Below, one piece after another: positions 1 through 10,019 of a stretch of DNA of 64,000 nt. A program made the position numbers and the translations under genes. How positions within the stretch are numbered: position 1 is the stretch's first letter; every line of letters begins with the position of its first letter. The notes beneath the pieces were generated by a model. The model was not told where the DNA came from. It did no database searches and worked only from the letters and a program-made list of their open reading frames with translations. Source of the DNA: Amborella trichopoda (taxonomy: Eukaryota; Streptophyta; Magnoliopsida; Amborellales; Amborellaceae); the NCBI RefSeq assembly GCF_000471905.2, contig NW_006498102.1:2359491-2423490 (forward strand), given 5' to 3'.

Positions 1-74
1 CATCCGGTCCCTTTTTCGTGAATTCCGAGTCGAACCGGGCGAGTCCGGTTCGACTCGGCGATTTTTTAAACGCT
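1..74. mobile_element. 3' end of a hAT-like non-autonomous element with a terminal hairpin
   Basis: The window opens inside a repeat. Positions 25-38 and 45-58 are a perfect 14-bp inverted repeat (CCGAGTCGAACCGG and its complement) around a 6-base loop. The sequence then runs through a T/A tract into AAACGCTG at about 67-74. The hAT elements at 30414-31455 and 49106-49988 also have GC-rich inverted motifs just inside a CACTG-type terminus, so this is probably the truncated end of a relative. The other end lies outside the window, so the assignment is tentative. Confidence 0.4.
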
Positions 75-84
75 GGTATACCCT

Positions 85-235
85 CTAACTACAGGTACAG
101 GTCGGGGCCGACTAGACCCTGACCCAGACTCAGACCCGAATAGCATTTGCGTCCAAAATTTAAACCCATATTCAGACCTAAAGTCAGGTATACCCGTCAG
201 GTCTTAAGTCTAGTCAGGTCCATTGCCACACCTAC
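85..235. repeat. Copy of the GGGTCC-rich dispersed repeat
   Basis: The stretch is dense in GGTC/GACC words (CAGACCCGAATAG, GTCAGGTATACCC) and ends in CAGGTCCATTGCCACACCTA. The same layout and terminus are seen at 23329-26203 and 27889-28039. Those copies end in TTGCCACCTCTA or TTGCTACCCCTA and begin with GGGTGGCAA or GGGTGACAA, which suggests a short element with inverted GGGTGGCAATGG-like ends. No coding content is visible. Confidence 0.5.
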
Positions 236-1109
236 CCATTCACTACTTTATGCTTTGTAAAATCTCTGAGATACCTTCTCTATCTCTCTCTCTTAATAAT
301 GTAGAATACTTACAAGGGAACATGCCATCTCGACCGTCGATACTCAGACAATGAGGGATCGAGGCTGGTTGTGCCAAAATGGCGGATTTGAGTAGAAAAA
401 TGGAGCATCTACACTATCTATTGCTGAAAATTGACGATGGATGTGAGAGGTCTCATGGGTTGGAAAAATGAGTTTTCTAGCACTTACATCTTACCATCTA
501 AAAATTGGATGGTCTTTGATAAGTCCCTGTACATTATAATTTTCAAAGTGGATAGAGGGTGCAAAAAGGAAATTTTTTATATTGAGGTTAATTTATGGGC
601 TAAAGGTGTTACATTCCCCGAAATTTAGCATTCTAACATTAATTCTAGGCGAGTTTTTACATGAGGGAATAAATAAATAATACACTCCCGCAGGAGTATA
701 ATATCTTTTGGCCCTTGCTATATCCCTTTGCTCTCCACCCTTCTCTCTGGTATTTGAGCAACAAGAGGTGAACTTAGGACCTAATGTCCGCTATGAGGTC
801 CAAATTTTTATATGTCATTTCTCTTATTGTTTTGTCTTATTTGTTTAATATTCGGCTCTAAATTCAATTAAACAATTTGTTGAAAAGAAAATTCTTCAAT
901 AAAAAATGGGGTAAAAAGTGAAAGAAGAATGGCGCATATTTTGGGAACGCAGGTATTTACCCGAAATATTGCTGAAATCCGGCCTAAATTCGCGGCAAAG
1001 CAAAGACCATTGTGCTTAATATCAATTTTAAATTGGAAAAAAGGCAAAAAAAAAGGGGGAAAGAAAGCTCCACCATCTTTCGGTAACCTGTCTGTATATT
1101 TGCCAACCT
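236..1109. other. Intergenic, no gene recognised
   Basis: AT-rich sequence. The open frames here are short (under 100 codons), overlap on opposite strands and resemble no family I know. I see nothing supportable. Confidence 0.5.
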
Positions 1110-1119
1110 TCCGTTCTCC

Positions 1120-1480
1120 TCTCACCCCCCATAGAAGTTCTATCATCCTCTTTATTCAACCGTCCATTTTGAATGGGGGTTAAGATTGTCCCAATCTCGA
1201 TGTCATGTCTTTACACTATTTTTTTTTTTTTGTCTATAAATTATTTTCACACCAAATTTTGGATATTCATTCCCCTATTAAACTCGCACTAACAAAAAAT
1301 ATAAAAAAATATTTTCAATAAAATAAAATAACCAAAATACTTTTGAAAGTTTCAAGGGGTATTTTGATCATATATTTTATTGAAAAAAAATTAAAATATT
1401 TTTTATAGGTGCGTCCCGATGAGAAGATGATGCGTACCAAATTTCATATTCATATAATTTGTATAAAACAAACCAAAAAT
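1120..1480. mobile_element. Partial copy of the GGGAAAGCTTTATATG-type TIR element
   Basis: The segment contains TCCATTTTGAATGGGGGTTA, then ACTCGCACTAAC, AATAAAATAAAATAACCAAA and a GGTGCGTCCCGATGAGAAGA-like block. The same blocks occur in the same order at 63196-63700 and in reverse orientation at 30595-31093. The terminal inverted repeats of the complete copies are not recognisable here, so this is probably a truncated or diverged copy. Confidence 0.5.
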
Positions 1481-1546
1481 ATACTTTGAGAATGTTTGGA
1501 GAAAATTCCAATGTTGAACTATGGTATGAGTGTGGACTACAGATTA

Positions 1547-1675
1547 AATATGCCCTATAGTTCACTAGGCTAGTGTACTCCTAGATTAAGAGACTCCGTA
1601 ATAAATCTAAAATATGCCCTATAGTTTAGTGTACTTCTAGATTCATAGACTCAGTAATACATCTAATTTTAGTGG
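1547..1675. repeat. Two-copy tandem repeat, about 65 bp
   Basis: ATGCCCTATAGTT, GTGTACT.CTAGATT, AGACTC.GTAATA.ATCTAA recurs in order, about 63-66 bp apart, with a small indel between the copies. It lies in non-coding AT-rich sequence. Confidence 0.5.
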
Positions 1676-2622
1676 GGATGTCCTCGGGTTTTCAAGTTTG
1701 TTGTGGGTAGTTATGCAGTAGGAATTTAACTTGAGATACAATACGCTACACGTCAATTGGTAACCATTTAAGTCCAAACCCGATTCCTAACCCGCATTTG
1801 TTGTTGTCACAAAGTATACAAAAGTTTTATTCTTTCTTTAACATTTACTCGTTTTGAAGAATTATAGGGGGCCCATATTGTCAAAAAAGAGCCTCTATAT
1901 TAAGAAGTTCTAGAAGTAAAAATTATTGTCTAAACTTCTTAGAAATGACAAGTCAATGCCCCTGCCAATGAGGATGATTTTGGGCCCAGTTTTTCTCGAT
2001 GATTCGAAGTTCAAACACGAAAGACGCAGAAAAATATGTTCAGAGAGGAATATGAATCGATGTTGAATAAGATTAAGCTTTCTTCTAGAAATCAATGGAG
2101 CTCGAAATTGTCAAATGGCACAAGGAAAAAGGTGCAACCATTTTGTTACAGTTTATTAGTTTATGTTTTTTATGACATTTTTTTCAAATGGACTTTTCTG
2201 CTGTTTACATCAGACGCATTCCAACGCAAAGTTTTCTCTTTTTGCTTTTGCATGCATTTTTAGGAAAGGACTTAAAAATATATGGTGTAATCGTTCTACT
2301 CTTTCTAATAATTCAAAAGCTTTTTTTTTGGGTAAGTATAATTTAAAAGCTTTTAACTCCATACATATATCACTGTTATCATGATTGGACTGTCTACCGA
2401 ATTGGTGAAGGTTATGGTTAAGTGAAAATTGGTATGCCTATTGGTTGAACAGATTGGATTTTAAAAAAAAGAAAAAAATATTTGATATAATAGCTTAACC
2501 GAACAAAATCGGTCAAAGATTAGTTTTGACTAGTTTTCGATCAAACTCAATTTGTAACTTGAGAGCAACTATTTGACCGATTGGACCATGTGTTTGGTTT
2601 GGTCTGGATAACTATGATTTCT
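1676..2622. other. Intergenic, no gene recognised
   Basis: AT-rich sequence with no convincing frame. Around 2480-2600 it has CCGAACAAAATCGGTC and TTTGACCGATTGGACCATG words like those at the ends of the hAT-like repeats elsewhere, so a decayed copy may be present. Confidence 0.4.
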
Positions 2623-2623
2623 A

Positions 2624-2998
2624 GATGAAGTTTCTATAAAGCTTGAGCTTTATAAAACAAAACAAAACATCACCTCAAATCTTCTTCCGGAAAGCACTTT
2701 CGGCAACAAAAATCATCATGATGGCTCCAAAATCAATTTTTAATACCAAGAATAAAATTGGAAACCAAAAAAAATACACATCTTGCATCTCTATGAACAC
2801 TTATTTTTAAGACGAAATGGACAATCTAGATAATTTGGTATAATACATTTTATTTTTAGGACTTGAAACCCTAATTTTTCTTCATGACTGTAGCGTTGAA
2901 GCTGAGATGATCGGTTTTCCAAAGCTTGAATTACAATTTTCAATGACTTATGAGGTGAGGCTTTACTTATTTTGATAGGGCTGCAGCCCTATCAAACC
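2624..2998. mobile_element. Mutator-like MITE ending next to a host promoter
   Basis: A 375-bp element whose right end contains the 20-bp palindrome GATAGGGCTGCAGCCCTATC at 2974-2993. It reads inward through ATAAGTAAAGCCTCACCTCA on the reverse strand. The same terminus and internal blocks recur in opposite orientation at 46290-46635. The internal block (about ACAATCTAGATAATTTGG, then the TGATCG segment) is shared with the larger family at 6730, 8477, 22365, 26760 and 59356. No clean target duplication is visible here. The right end is 9 bp from the TATA box of the downstream gene. Confidence 0.65.
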
Positions 2999-3007
2999 AT
3001 TTTCCTT

Positions 3008-3019
3008 TATATATATATT
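3008..3019 (+). promoter_or_regulatory. TATA box and pyrimidine-rich initiator region of the 3765-4535 gene
   Basis: TATATATATATT is followed immediately by a CT-rich Y-patch (about 3020-3110), the usual arrangement for a plant core promoter. Transcription probably starts near 3040-3060, giving a leader of roughly 700 nt, part of which may be spliced out. No other TATA-like site lies nearer the coding start. Confidence 0.5.
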
Positions 3020-3328
3020 CCTCTCTTTTCTCTCTAAATTCCTACTCCCCTTACTCTCTCTCTCTCTCTACTAAAATCCGACTGCTTTCTCTCTCTAAAA
3101 ATTCCTCTGCTACTTTCACAAGAAAGGGCATCGATTAAAGTCATCTCTCATCCCAACTTCCACTCCACTCTTTCTTTACAAGCCTAGGACGTGTGACTCA
3201 CCCCTGTTGCAGGTCGTTTTCCAATCCAAACAGACGCCCCAGATCAAATAGACGTGCCCTGAAAAAGCATCTCAACCGTCGGTTCCATCGCCTTCTCAAT
3301 AATACTCTTGTTTTGCCTTGGCTTTTTT

Positions 3329-3430
3329 ATGTTGTGTTCTGCTGAGAGAGAGATCAATGGAGATCTGAGTTACCTCTGCAACTTCAATACCCATCTCTCC
3401 TTCACTGTGGGAATTCCTTATAGAACCTGA
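3329..3430 (+). other. Upstream ORF in the leader of the kinase-regulator-like gene
   Basis: An ATG at 3329 opens a 33-codon frame ending in TGA at 3428-3430, in the presumed 5' leader. A second, 3-codon frame (ATG GAG ATC TGA) lies inside it in another frame at about 3357. If the leader is unspliced, these could lower translation of the main frame. A possible donor (ACAG/GTGCC, about 3492) means part of the leader may be an intron. I do not recognise the encoded peptide. Confidence 0.3.
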
Positions 3431-3764
3431 AGAAAACTCTAGAAGAAAAGCTTCGAAAAAGAGCCGTTGGTGTTCTTGTGGAGCTCTTTACAGGTGCCTT
3501 GGATTATGTTTTCTGATTAAAAAGGCCTCTGCAGCTTCTTCATTTTCCATTAAGAATAGAAAAACCAGTAGAATTCTAGCTCCTTGTCCACATTGAAAAG
3601 CCTTAAGGGCCACATTACAAATCCATTTCTTTATGCTTTAGGAAAATGCTGTTCTGATCAAAAGGCCGAATTCCCTTTCGGAAATGGTAAACCTTGGCAA
3701 ACCCCATTAAAGTTATATTTCTTCTTCTTGCTCTGCAAAAAAGAACTAGAAAAACCCATCTACC

Positions 3765-4535
3765 ATGGCTATAGATTTGTGCTCTGAGAGCTCGGGATGG
3801 CCTATAAGCCCAAGAATCTCATTCTCATATGACCTCTCTCAAAACGACTGCAGCTCTCCTCATAGAGAAGACACTACTCTTCTCAATCGCGATCCTTCTT
3901 CGGACTTCGATTTCTGCATCTCCTTGAGAGAAGAAGTAACCTCCTCATCAGCTGATGAACTCTTCTTCGACGGCAAGATCCTACCCCTTCAACCCAGAAA
4001 ACCAGAGGCCCCAAAAATTGAAGAGACTTTGAAACCACCAGTAGTGGAGGATCCCACGCTGTCGAAGAAAGAAAGCCTGAAGGAAATTATGGAATCAGAG
4101 ACCAAACCAGCAAGCAAATCGTTTTGGAATTTCAGAAGAAGCAGTAGCATGAACAGTGGGAATAAAGTGAAGCAGGGATTGATGGGTTCCATTACTGGTC
4201 TCTACAGAAGCAATTCTACTGGTTCTTCGAACCCCAAAGAGAATTCAAAGACTCCTAGTAGAAAACCCATTAAAGCAATGGTTTCACCAGAGGAACCCAA
4301 AAAGGAGAAGCTCTCTTTTAAAGAACCCAAGTTGGTAATGGGGAAGAAGAGGCAGGGGATTCCCAGGCCCCCATTGCAGGGGAATTACAGTGGTTACAGT
4401 GGAATTAGGATTAGCCCTGTTCTTAATGTGCCTTCTCCATGTGTTTCTAAAGGTGTGAATGGGATTTTTGGGTTTGGTTATTTCATTTGCAGAAAGGAGA
4501 AGAACAGGAAAAAACCATCTGAAAATTCTCCATGA
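3765..4535 (+). CDS. Membrane-associated kinase regulator-like protein (At1g67050 type)
   Basis: An uninterrupted 256-codon frame, starting at an ATG in a good plant context (CTACCATGGCT). Residues 1-20 read MAIDLCSESSGWPISPRISF. An acidic DFDF is at 47-50 and SSADELFFDGKILPL at 61-75. The S.ADELF..GK.LPL motif is shared by the plant MAKR/BKI1-like proteins and the uncharacterised At1g67050 group. A basic, serine-rich block (WNFRRSSSMNSG, 121-132) and a second (LYRSNSTGSS, 146-155) look like phosphorylation and membrane-binding patches. The C terminus has ISPVLNVPSP (216-225) and a basic tail CRKEKNRKK (242-250). There is no signal peptide and no clear membrane span. From family knowledge it may associate with the plasma membrane through basic residues and modulate receptor kinases; that function is inferred. 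It has no gene neighbour within 30 kb. Confidence 0.8.
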   Translation: MAIDLCSESSGWPISPRISFSYDLSQNDCSSPHREDTTLLNRDPSSDFDFCISLREEVTSSSADELFFDGKILPLQPRKPEAPKIEETLKPPVVEDPTLSKKESLKEIMESETKPASKSFWNFRRSSSMNSGNKVKQGLMGSITGLYRSNSTGSSNPKENSKTPSRKPIKAMVSPEEPKKEKLSFKEPKLVMGKKRQGIPRPPLQGNYSGYSGIRISPVLNVPSPCVSKGVNGIFGFGYFICRKEKNRKKPSENSP

Positions 4536-4930
4536 ATTTATCAGAGTTGTGTGTTTGAAATCGTATATTGAATGTTGGGTTTAAGCTTGTGATTTTATGT
4601 ATATTTTTATTCTTGTGTTGCAGAGTAGTTGCTCTCTTCTCCCTTCTCTTCTTTCTCTGAGAAAGTTTCAGAGCAGAGGGTTGAATCTGTGAATGTCGTA
4701 TTTGATGCCGATGGGTGGGGAGACAGAGACTGGTAAGTTCTCTGACTCTTGTCTGGCGATCTGGATTGGATCTGGAGGAGTGTTTTCTAGAATGGGATTT
4801 CCATGATCAAAATTCTCTCTCTCTCTCTCCCTCTCTCTCTCTAGAAATACTACCTCCTCTCATTAGGAGTTGCTTGTTCCTACTTATTTTGAAGGGTATT
4901 GCGGCATGGTGAATGGTGCTTTTGCCTAGT
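4536..4930 (+). other. 3' untranslated region, possibly spliced
   Basis: After the TGA at 4533-4535 the sequence runs into TGTGTTGCAG/AGTAG (acceptor-like, near 4613-4625). About 110 bp later comes AGACTG/GTAAGTTCTCTG (a strong donor, near 4731). This suggests an exon of about 110 bp in the 3' UTR or an alternative transcript. CT microsatellites follow at about 4817-4842. No protein-coding exon is evident. Confidence 0.35.
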
Positions 4931-4942
4931 GGGAAAGGGACC

Positions 4943-5270
4943 CCAAGTGTTTCAAAACTCAAATGGGTAGGACGGATCGCTCACCGACATATTTACGATG
5001 GATTGTTGGATTGATAATCTAGATCGGGTTTGGATCAGTATGAATTGGTGATTTAAAAAAAATAATAAAAAAAATAAAAAAATCTAAATTGGGGTTTATG
5101 GGGCGGGGATTGAGAGGGACCGGAGAAAATATTAAATAGGTTTAAAAGATAAAAGGGAAAAAATATATAAGGGGCTTTCGGGGAGAAGGAACGTATACCA
5201 TATTGGAACCGATCAATTCCCATTGAGATCGATGGTCCAAACCAAAAATCATTGGGATTTAAAACACTGT
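4943..5270. mobile_element. Decayed hAT-like non-autonomous element
   Basis: It begins CAAGTGTTTCAAAACTC and ends GGGATTTAAAACACTG. The reverse complement of the end is CAGTGTTTTAAATCCC, a CAGTGTT-type hAT terminus matching the first. Inside are GATCGGGTTTGGATCAG and ACCGATCAATTCCC, similar to the GC-rich motifs of other hAT-like copies here. No target duplication can be read, so the ends are approximate. Confidence 0.4.
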
Positions 5271-6720
5271 TCTTATTCATCTCAAGTAATGATTAAGGAT
5301 ATTTTTTTATTTGCTATGGTTAAAGATTTATTTGCCCCGTAAGGTTTATAACTTTATAAATTTGCCAAAAGATTTCCTGATCCTTTGGTTGTAAACTACT
5401 CATTTACTTTCTAAGAGTATTTTCAGGATCTTAAATTTTGGAGTGTACCATCTTCAACCGTACTATCTTCAACCCAGACCTCAAAAGAAAAAAAATTTAA
5501 GTCTCTCTTAGGTGCTTGAAATAGATAACATGACTGAATAGAGTCTATTCAATTTTGGTGTGAGAGATGTTGAAGAACTCAAAATACCAATTTACTTTCT
5601 TGAAAGTAATCATCTGATGATTATTAAGTGGATTCAAAATTTTGATTGAAAAATATTCTTAGGTGATCCCAAAATTTCATATCAAAAAATGGATTCAAGC
5701 CCTTTGCGTGAGGGAGAGTTTTGCAGTATGCTCCATTTCATCGTTTTTCAGAAAGCATAAACAACATTTAGGATATAAAGAGATGAGAATGATAGGAAAA
5801 CCCATACCCTTCCCATCCCCAATAATGTGTGGTTTATTTTGTTGTTTCTTGGTATCCTAAGTATCCCTCATGCCCAGCCTGTTCTAGTGTTGGTTGTCTT
5901 CAAAGGCGTCTCCCGATCTCTATTCAATATCTCAACCAACCGATTTGGATCTAAAACCGATCAGGCCATCCCAATTCTCAATAAATATCAGGAATTGGCC
6001 GGTTCCCTCTATGAACCAGTTGGGTCTATCAGATAACCGGCGAAAAGTAATTCTAGTTTCAATTTCTTAATTTTTTTAATTTTGTATTTGTATATTCACT
6101 CGACTGGAGATTCTGTCATAGAACTTGTCAGAACTGGCCACACTTTCATTTTTAATGGCTGGTTCACTTGCCCAAATAGCTAACAAGGACTACTGATCCA
6201 CCGAACCAGACTGGTTTTTTGGATGGCCGATCTGAATGACCAATCTAATTTTTTTAAACCTTGTTCAAGATACATGGGTGATATTATTACGAGGCAAGTA
6301 GGAATCCAAGACCTTTAGGTTGTAGCATGAATCTAATCAACTTTAATGTTGATGATGATGATGGACACGAGAGACTATCATTTTAGAAAAGTTAGAAGAT
6401 TGGGCACATTTAGTTTGTGTGAAAATACTTCTCCATATGATTAGGTACAAGAGTACTTTGATATCAATCGGTCTCAATGCATTTTGTCACACCAATTAGC
6501 AATATGTAAACATACTTCCACACTTAATCACACGAGAGAGTTTCGTCTAGTAAAAATACCACTTAGAAAGTACTTTCACCCGAACCAATCGTGCCCTGGA
6601 TTTTGTGTTTTTTCTCTTTCTTTCATTACATATCCTTTTGGATGGCGAAATGGGAGGTGAGCCTTCCGCACAAGAATGTCACTCCCATTTTCCATATTTT
6701 TTGCAAGAATCATGACAAGT
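5271..6720. other. Intergenic, repeat-like but no gene
   Basis: No frame over 75 codons and no recognised protein. Positions 5925-6245 carry ACCGATTTGG, GGCCGGTTCC and GAACCAGACTGG words typical of the hAT-like repeats in this window, probably an eroded copy. The rest looks like ordinary AT-rich intergenic DNA. Confidence 0.4.
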
Positions 6721-6729
6721 TTGAATATT

Positions 6730-7143
6730 GGGTGCGGTTTGTATAGAGCCTAGGCTCTAAACAATCAAATTTGAGTGCACCTTCAAATAGTGTCGAGAAA
6801 TGTGGTTTCAATACTAACAATCTTTATGATAGCCTTAAAATATATTTTCATTTTTATTTATAAAGTTTAAAGCTTCAAAAATAGTGTAGATCACTAAATC
6901 TATAAAACTTGAAAATATTGAAAATTGACCGTAAAAAAATGCATTAAAAAATACACTATTTTCAAAACTTGAAATCCATTTTTTTTTCATGTCTATGCAT
7001 CTTGATGTCGAGATGATCAAGTTGATGATATTTGGGCATCAAAACAATTTCTTCCTGTAAAATTTTTGAGGTAGGCTCAAATTTTTTTTGAGGTAGGCTT
7101 AAATTTGATTGTTTAGAGCCTCGTCTCTATATAAACTTTTCTC
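6730..7143. mobile_element. Mutator-like MITE with a 9-bp target duplication
   Basis: A 414-bp element flanked by the exact direct repeat TTGAATATT at 6721-6729 and 7144-7152. The left end GGGTGCGGTTTGTATAGAG and the complement of the right end GAGAAAAGTTTATATAGAG are inverted repeats. Just inside both ends is GGCTCTAAACAATCAAATTT. Nine-bp duplications are the hallmark of Mutator-like transposons. There is no coding capacity. It is the best-preserved reference copy of the family (others at 8477, 22365, 26760, 57231 and 59356). Confidence 0.85.
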
Positions 7144-7249
7144 TTGAATATTTGGGAAAAGGATGAGTTGTCTTTGTCATTTCTTCTTCCCATGTGAGAG
7201 GATATTGGTACTATTTCCCCTTCCTAAGGGAATCAAGTTTCCTTCAACC

Positions 7250-7482
7250 ACAACACATCTCTCTCTCTCTCTCTCCCCAAATGTATAAGTATAGTCGAAG
7301 TATGTAGAGAGAGAGAGAGAGGGAGTTTTGGTTGAAATATCTTAGAGGAAGGATCAAATGTAGTTGACATTCTCCCGTACTTGGGTGTTGAGTCGATTCC
7401 AAGTAACATATGTTGTGGATACTTGCTGGTTTTGAATTTCAAGAGAGAGAGAGTCTACATTTAGAGAAAGAGAGTCTACATT

Positions 7483-7519
<37 letters not shown>

Positions 7520-7520
7520 A
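7250..7520. repeat. CT/GA microsatellites
   Basis: CT runs at about 7258-7276 and GA runs at about 7305-7322, 7442-7452 and 7484-7514, separated by unique sequence. GTCTACATTTAGAGA is duplicated at about 7453-7495. This is non-coding. Confidence 0.8.
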
Positions 7521-8467
7521 AGAAATGTCGTGTTCGTAGTTCATTTCCTTTGCTCGTGTTGTGAAATCTAAAATAGAAACCTTGTTGATATTTTGATTGT
7601 TAAAAAAACAACATTGTTGAGATTTTGATTGTTCACTCTTTTGGGTGTCAAGGTTGGCTCTACCTACTTCTCCATGGCTAAGCTCTCTCTCTTTATGCAT
7701 ACCCCACTATTGTAAAAGAGCACATATACTATGTTCCCTCGAGACCATGGTTTACTTCTACTCCCTCGGTCAGATGATCTCGTTGGGAGGATTTTTTCAA
7801 TCTAAAATTTTGGTAACGACTTTAGAATCACTAGATAAAATAAAAAACTAAAAAAAATTAAAATTTGAGTTTTCTGTCACTTAGAGCTCTCACTTTAAAC
7901 ATTGGACGATTTCTATTCAATCTTGAGATGTTATTTTTTTCAAGTGCTTAGATGGTGCAATTAGAAAACTATTTTCCTTAAGGTTAATCTCTATGTTAAA
8001 GATGTTATATCTCCAAAGTTTGGGTCCTAAAACTAATCCTCACTGCGGTTTTACCCGAGGGAGTAAATAGACAGTACACTCCAGTGCCAAAGTAGAATAT
8101 ATTTTGGCCTTGTTAAAAATAGGTGTGGTTTAGACATTCTGGAAGAAACGTGAATTTTGGAGGGTAGGAAACATGCCTCTTGATGACTATAAATAAATAA
8201 TGGTAGGAATGAAAATTCGTCATTCTTAAAAGATGAGTGAGATTAGGTTTCAGTTTTAAATTCAAATGATTGAAAGGGGATCTCTCATTTTGGGGTTTTC
8301 GTAATGATCTTATACGAATACGACGTGAAACCAACACCTATTTGTGTTAGGTGGAAAATCTAGAGCTGTGCTTCTCAATTAATTGTGAAGTTTCTTTAGT
8401 AGACTAGGTCAATTCTTCTCCATTCGATAAGGTGAGGGGTCATTGAAAAGAAAGGAAATTTATGTTT
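7521..8467. other. Intergenic, no gene recognised
   Basis: Short overlapping frames only. The CT-rich piece at 7679-7695 is a minor microsatellite. I see no promoter, gene or mobile-element end. Confidence 0.45.
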
Positions 8468-8476
8468 TTTAAAAAT

Positions 8477-8870
8477 GGGTGGGGTTTGTATAAGGTTGCA
8501 ATATTAAACAATCAAATTAAATCACACCTCGAAATTTTATTATAGATATAATTTTGGTGTAAAACATTATTAGGATGGCTTGAGAATCTAATTGTCATCT
8601 CTAGTTATAAAATCTTAAACTTCAAAAGTAGTTCAAATCAAGTAGATCTAAAAACAATTGAAAATTTAAAAAATAAACGATCTAGATAATGTGTTGTGAG
8701 ATAAACTATTTTTAGGACTCAAAATCTTTTTTTCTTTTCATATTCATACATCTCGACGTCAAGATGATCGATTAGAGGGTTTCGAACATCGAAACAACAT
8801 TTTATGATGGAGTTTTGAGGTGCACCTTAATTCTACATTTTAATGTTGCAACCCTATATAAACTTTTTCC
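8477..8870. mobile_element. Mutator-like MITE with a 9-bp target duplication
   Basis: A 394-bp element bounded by the exact duplication TTTAAAAAT at 8468-8476 and 8871-8879. The left end is GGGTGGGGTTTGTATAAGG. The complement of the right end is GGAAAAAGTTTATATAGGG. The subterminal motif is GGTTGCAATATTAAACAATC rather than the GGCTCTAAACAATC of the 6730 copy, which defines a sister subfamily shared with 26760-27154. It has no protein-coding content. Confidence 0.85.
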
Positions 8871-8879
8871 TTTAAAAAT

Positions 8880-9459
8880 ACAAGCAAATGAATGGTTGAT
8901 TGAAAGAGGGAAATGTGAAAGTTACCATGTGTGGCTTTAAAGAAGAAAAGAAAGGCAAATTTAGAGAAATGAATAATCTTGGTTTTTATTGGACTTTAAA
9001 AATAAGCCCTTTATATTTTATATTTAACACTCAAGTCTCACTCTTGTAAGCCCGTATTGTATTTTAAATTTAAGTTTTTAATACACCAAATTAAGCTCAA
9101 GTTTTAAGCATCCATATTGCTTCCTATCATACAAAATGTAAAAAATATAAGAATAATTTAATAAAAATTATTAAATATTCCTACAAATTGCAAGGTATTT
9201 TCTCCATTTTGGGATTTCCTTCAAATTATTTTTCTTTTGAACTTTTACAGATGCATAATGATGAGAAGTATGGTATTAACACTTCATTCACTTCATTTTT
9301 GGTCGATTGGGTTTCATGGTGTCCCAAATCTTTGATCTAAGAATCTATTATATGTATTTCGTTAGTCATCCTAAACCCCTTTTTATTGTACCTCCCTTAA
9401 AAAGCCCCTGTATATTAGACTGACACCTATTAATTTTAAAAGGAGCCTTTTAGCTATAA
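8880..9459. other. Intergenic, no gene recognised
   Basis: AT-rich sequence without a meaningful frame or an element end that I can identify. Confidence 0.45.
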
Positions 9460-9465
9460 CTCCTT

Positions 9466-9690
9466 CAAGAATGGCTTGAGGCCTTGGCGGTAATATTGTC
9501 GAACCCATGATGAGGTTTCTAATTCCATTATCACTAAGGGTAAGAGCTCAAATCCCTACTAACTTTACCACTTTAGGGAAAAGAGCCCAGGCTTAGTTGG
9601 TTAGCGTTCGACAATTTGCAACGCTACGTCTTAGGCTCAATTCTTACCAGGGTAAGGGCCCTCTTTCCACTGACTCACCCAAAAAAAAAG
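9466..9690 (+). mobile_element. tRNA-like (SINE-like) segments
   Basis: Two adjacent tRNA-like pieces. The better one starts near 9587 (GCTTAGTTGGTTAGCG, like a Pol III A box), has TAGGCTCAATTCTTACC (like a B box) about 35 bp later and ends in an A run at 9681-9689, a layout typical of plant SINEs. The upstream piece (CTTGGCGGTAATATTG, then AGAGCTCAAATCCC) is similar but weaker. No target duplication is visible, so this is tentative. Confidence 0.35.
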
Positions 9691-10019
9691 TGCTATAATC
9701 CCTTCGAAAAGATCTAAATTACATTAAAGGTTCTAGGTTGCAAAGGACTTTACAAGCTTTCGAATAATCCAAGAATTACTCATTTCTAATATATAGCTTG
9801 AAAATTTTGGGCAAAATATGATTTGTTGGCCAAAATGCTAGTGCAGTTCCTCATTGACAATATGTATGTAAGCAGAGATCTAGGATTAGGTGGTGAGGGT
9901 CTCAATTCTCAACCTTGTTCCAGATGCCTCTGGGTTCATTTTCAAGTCTCTTTTCCAAAGGGATTTGGTGATTTTAAGTTTTGATTGCCCCTGAAATTCA
10001 ATATTCATGGTTCTCTTAT

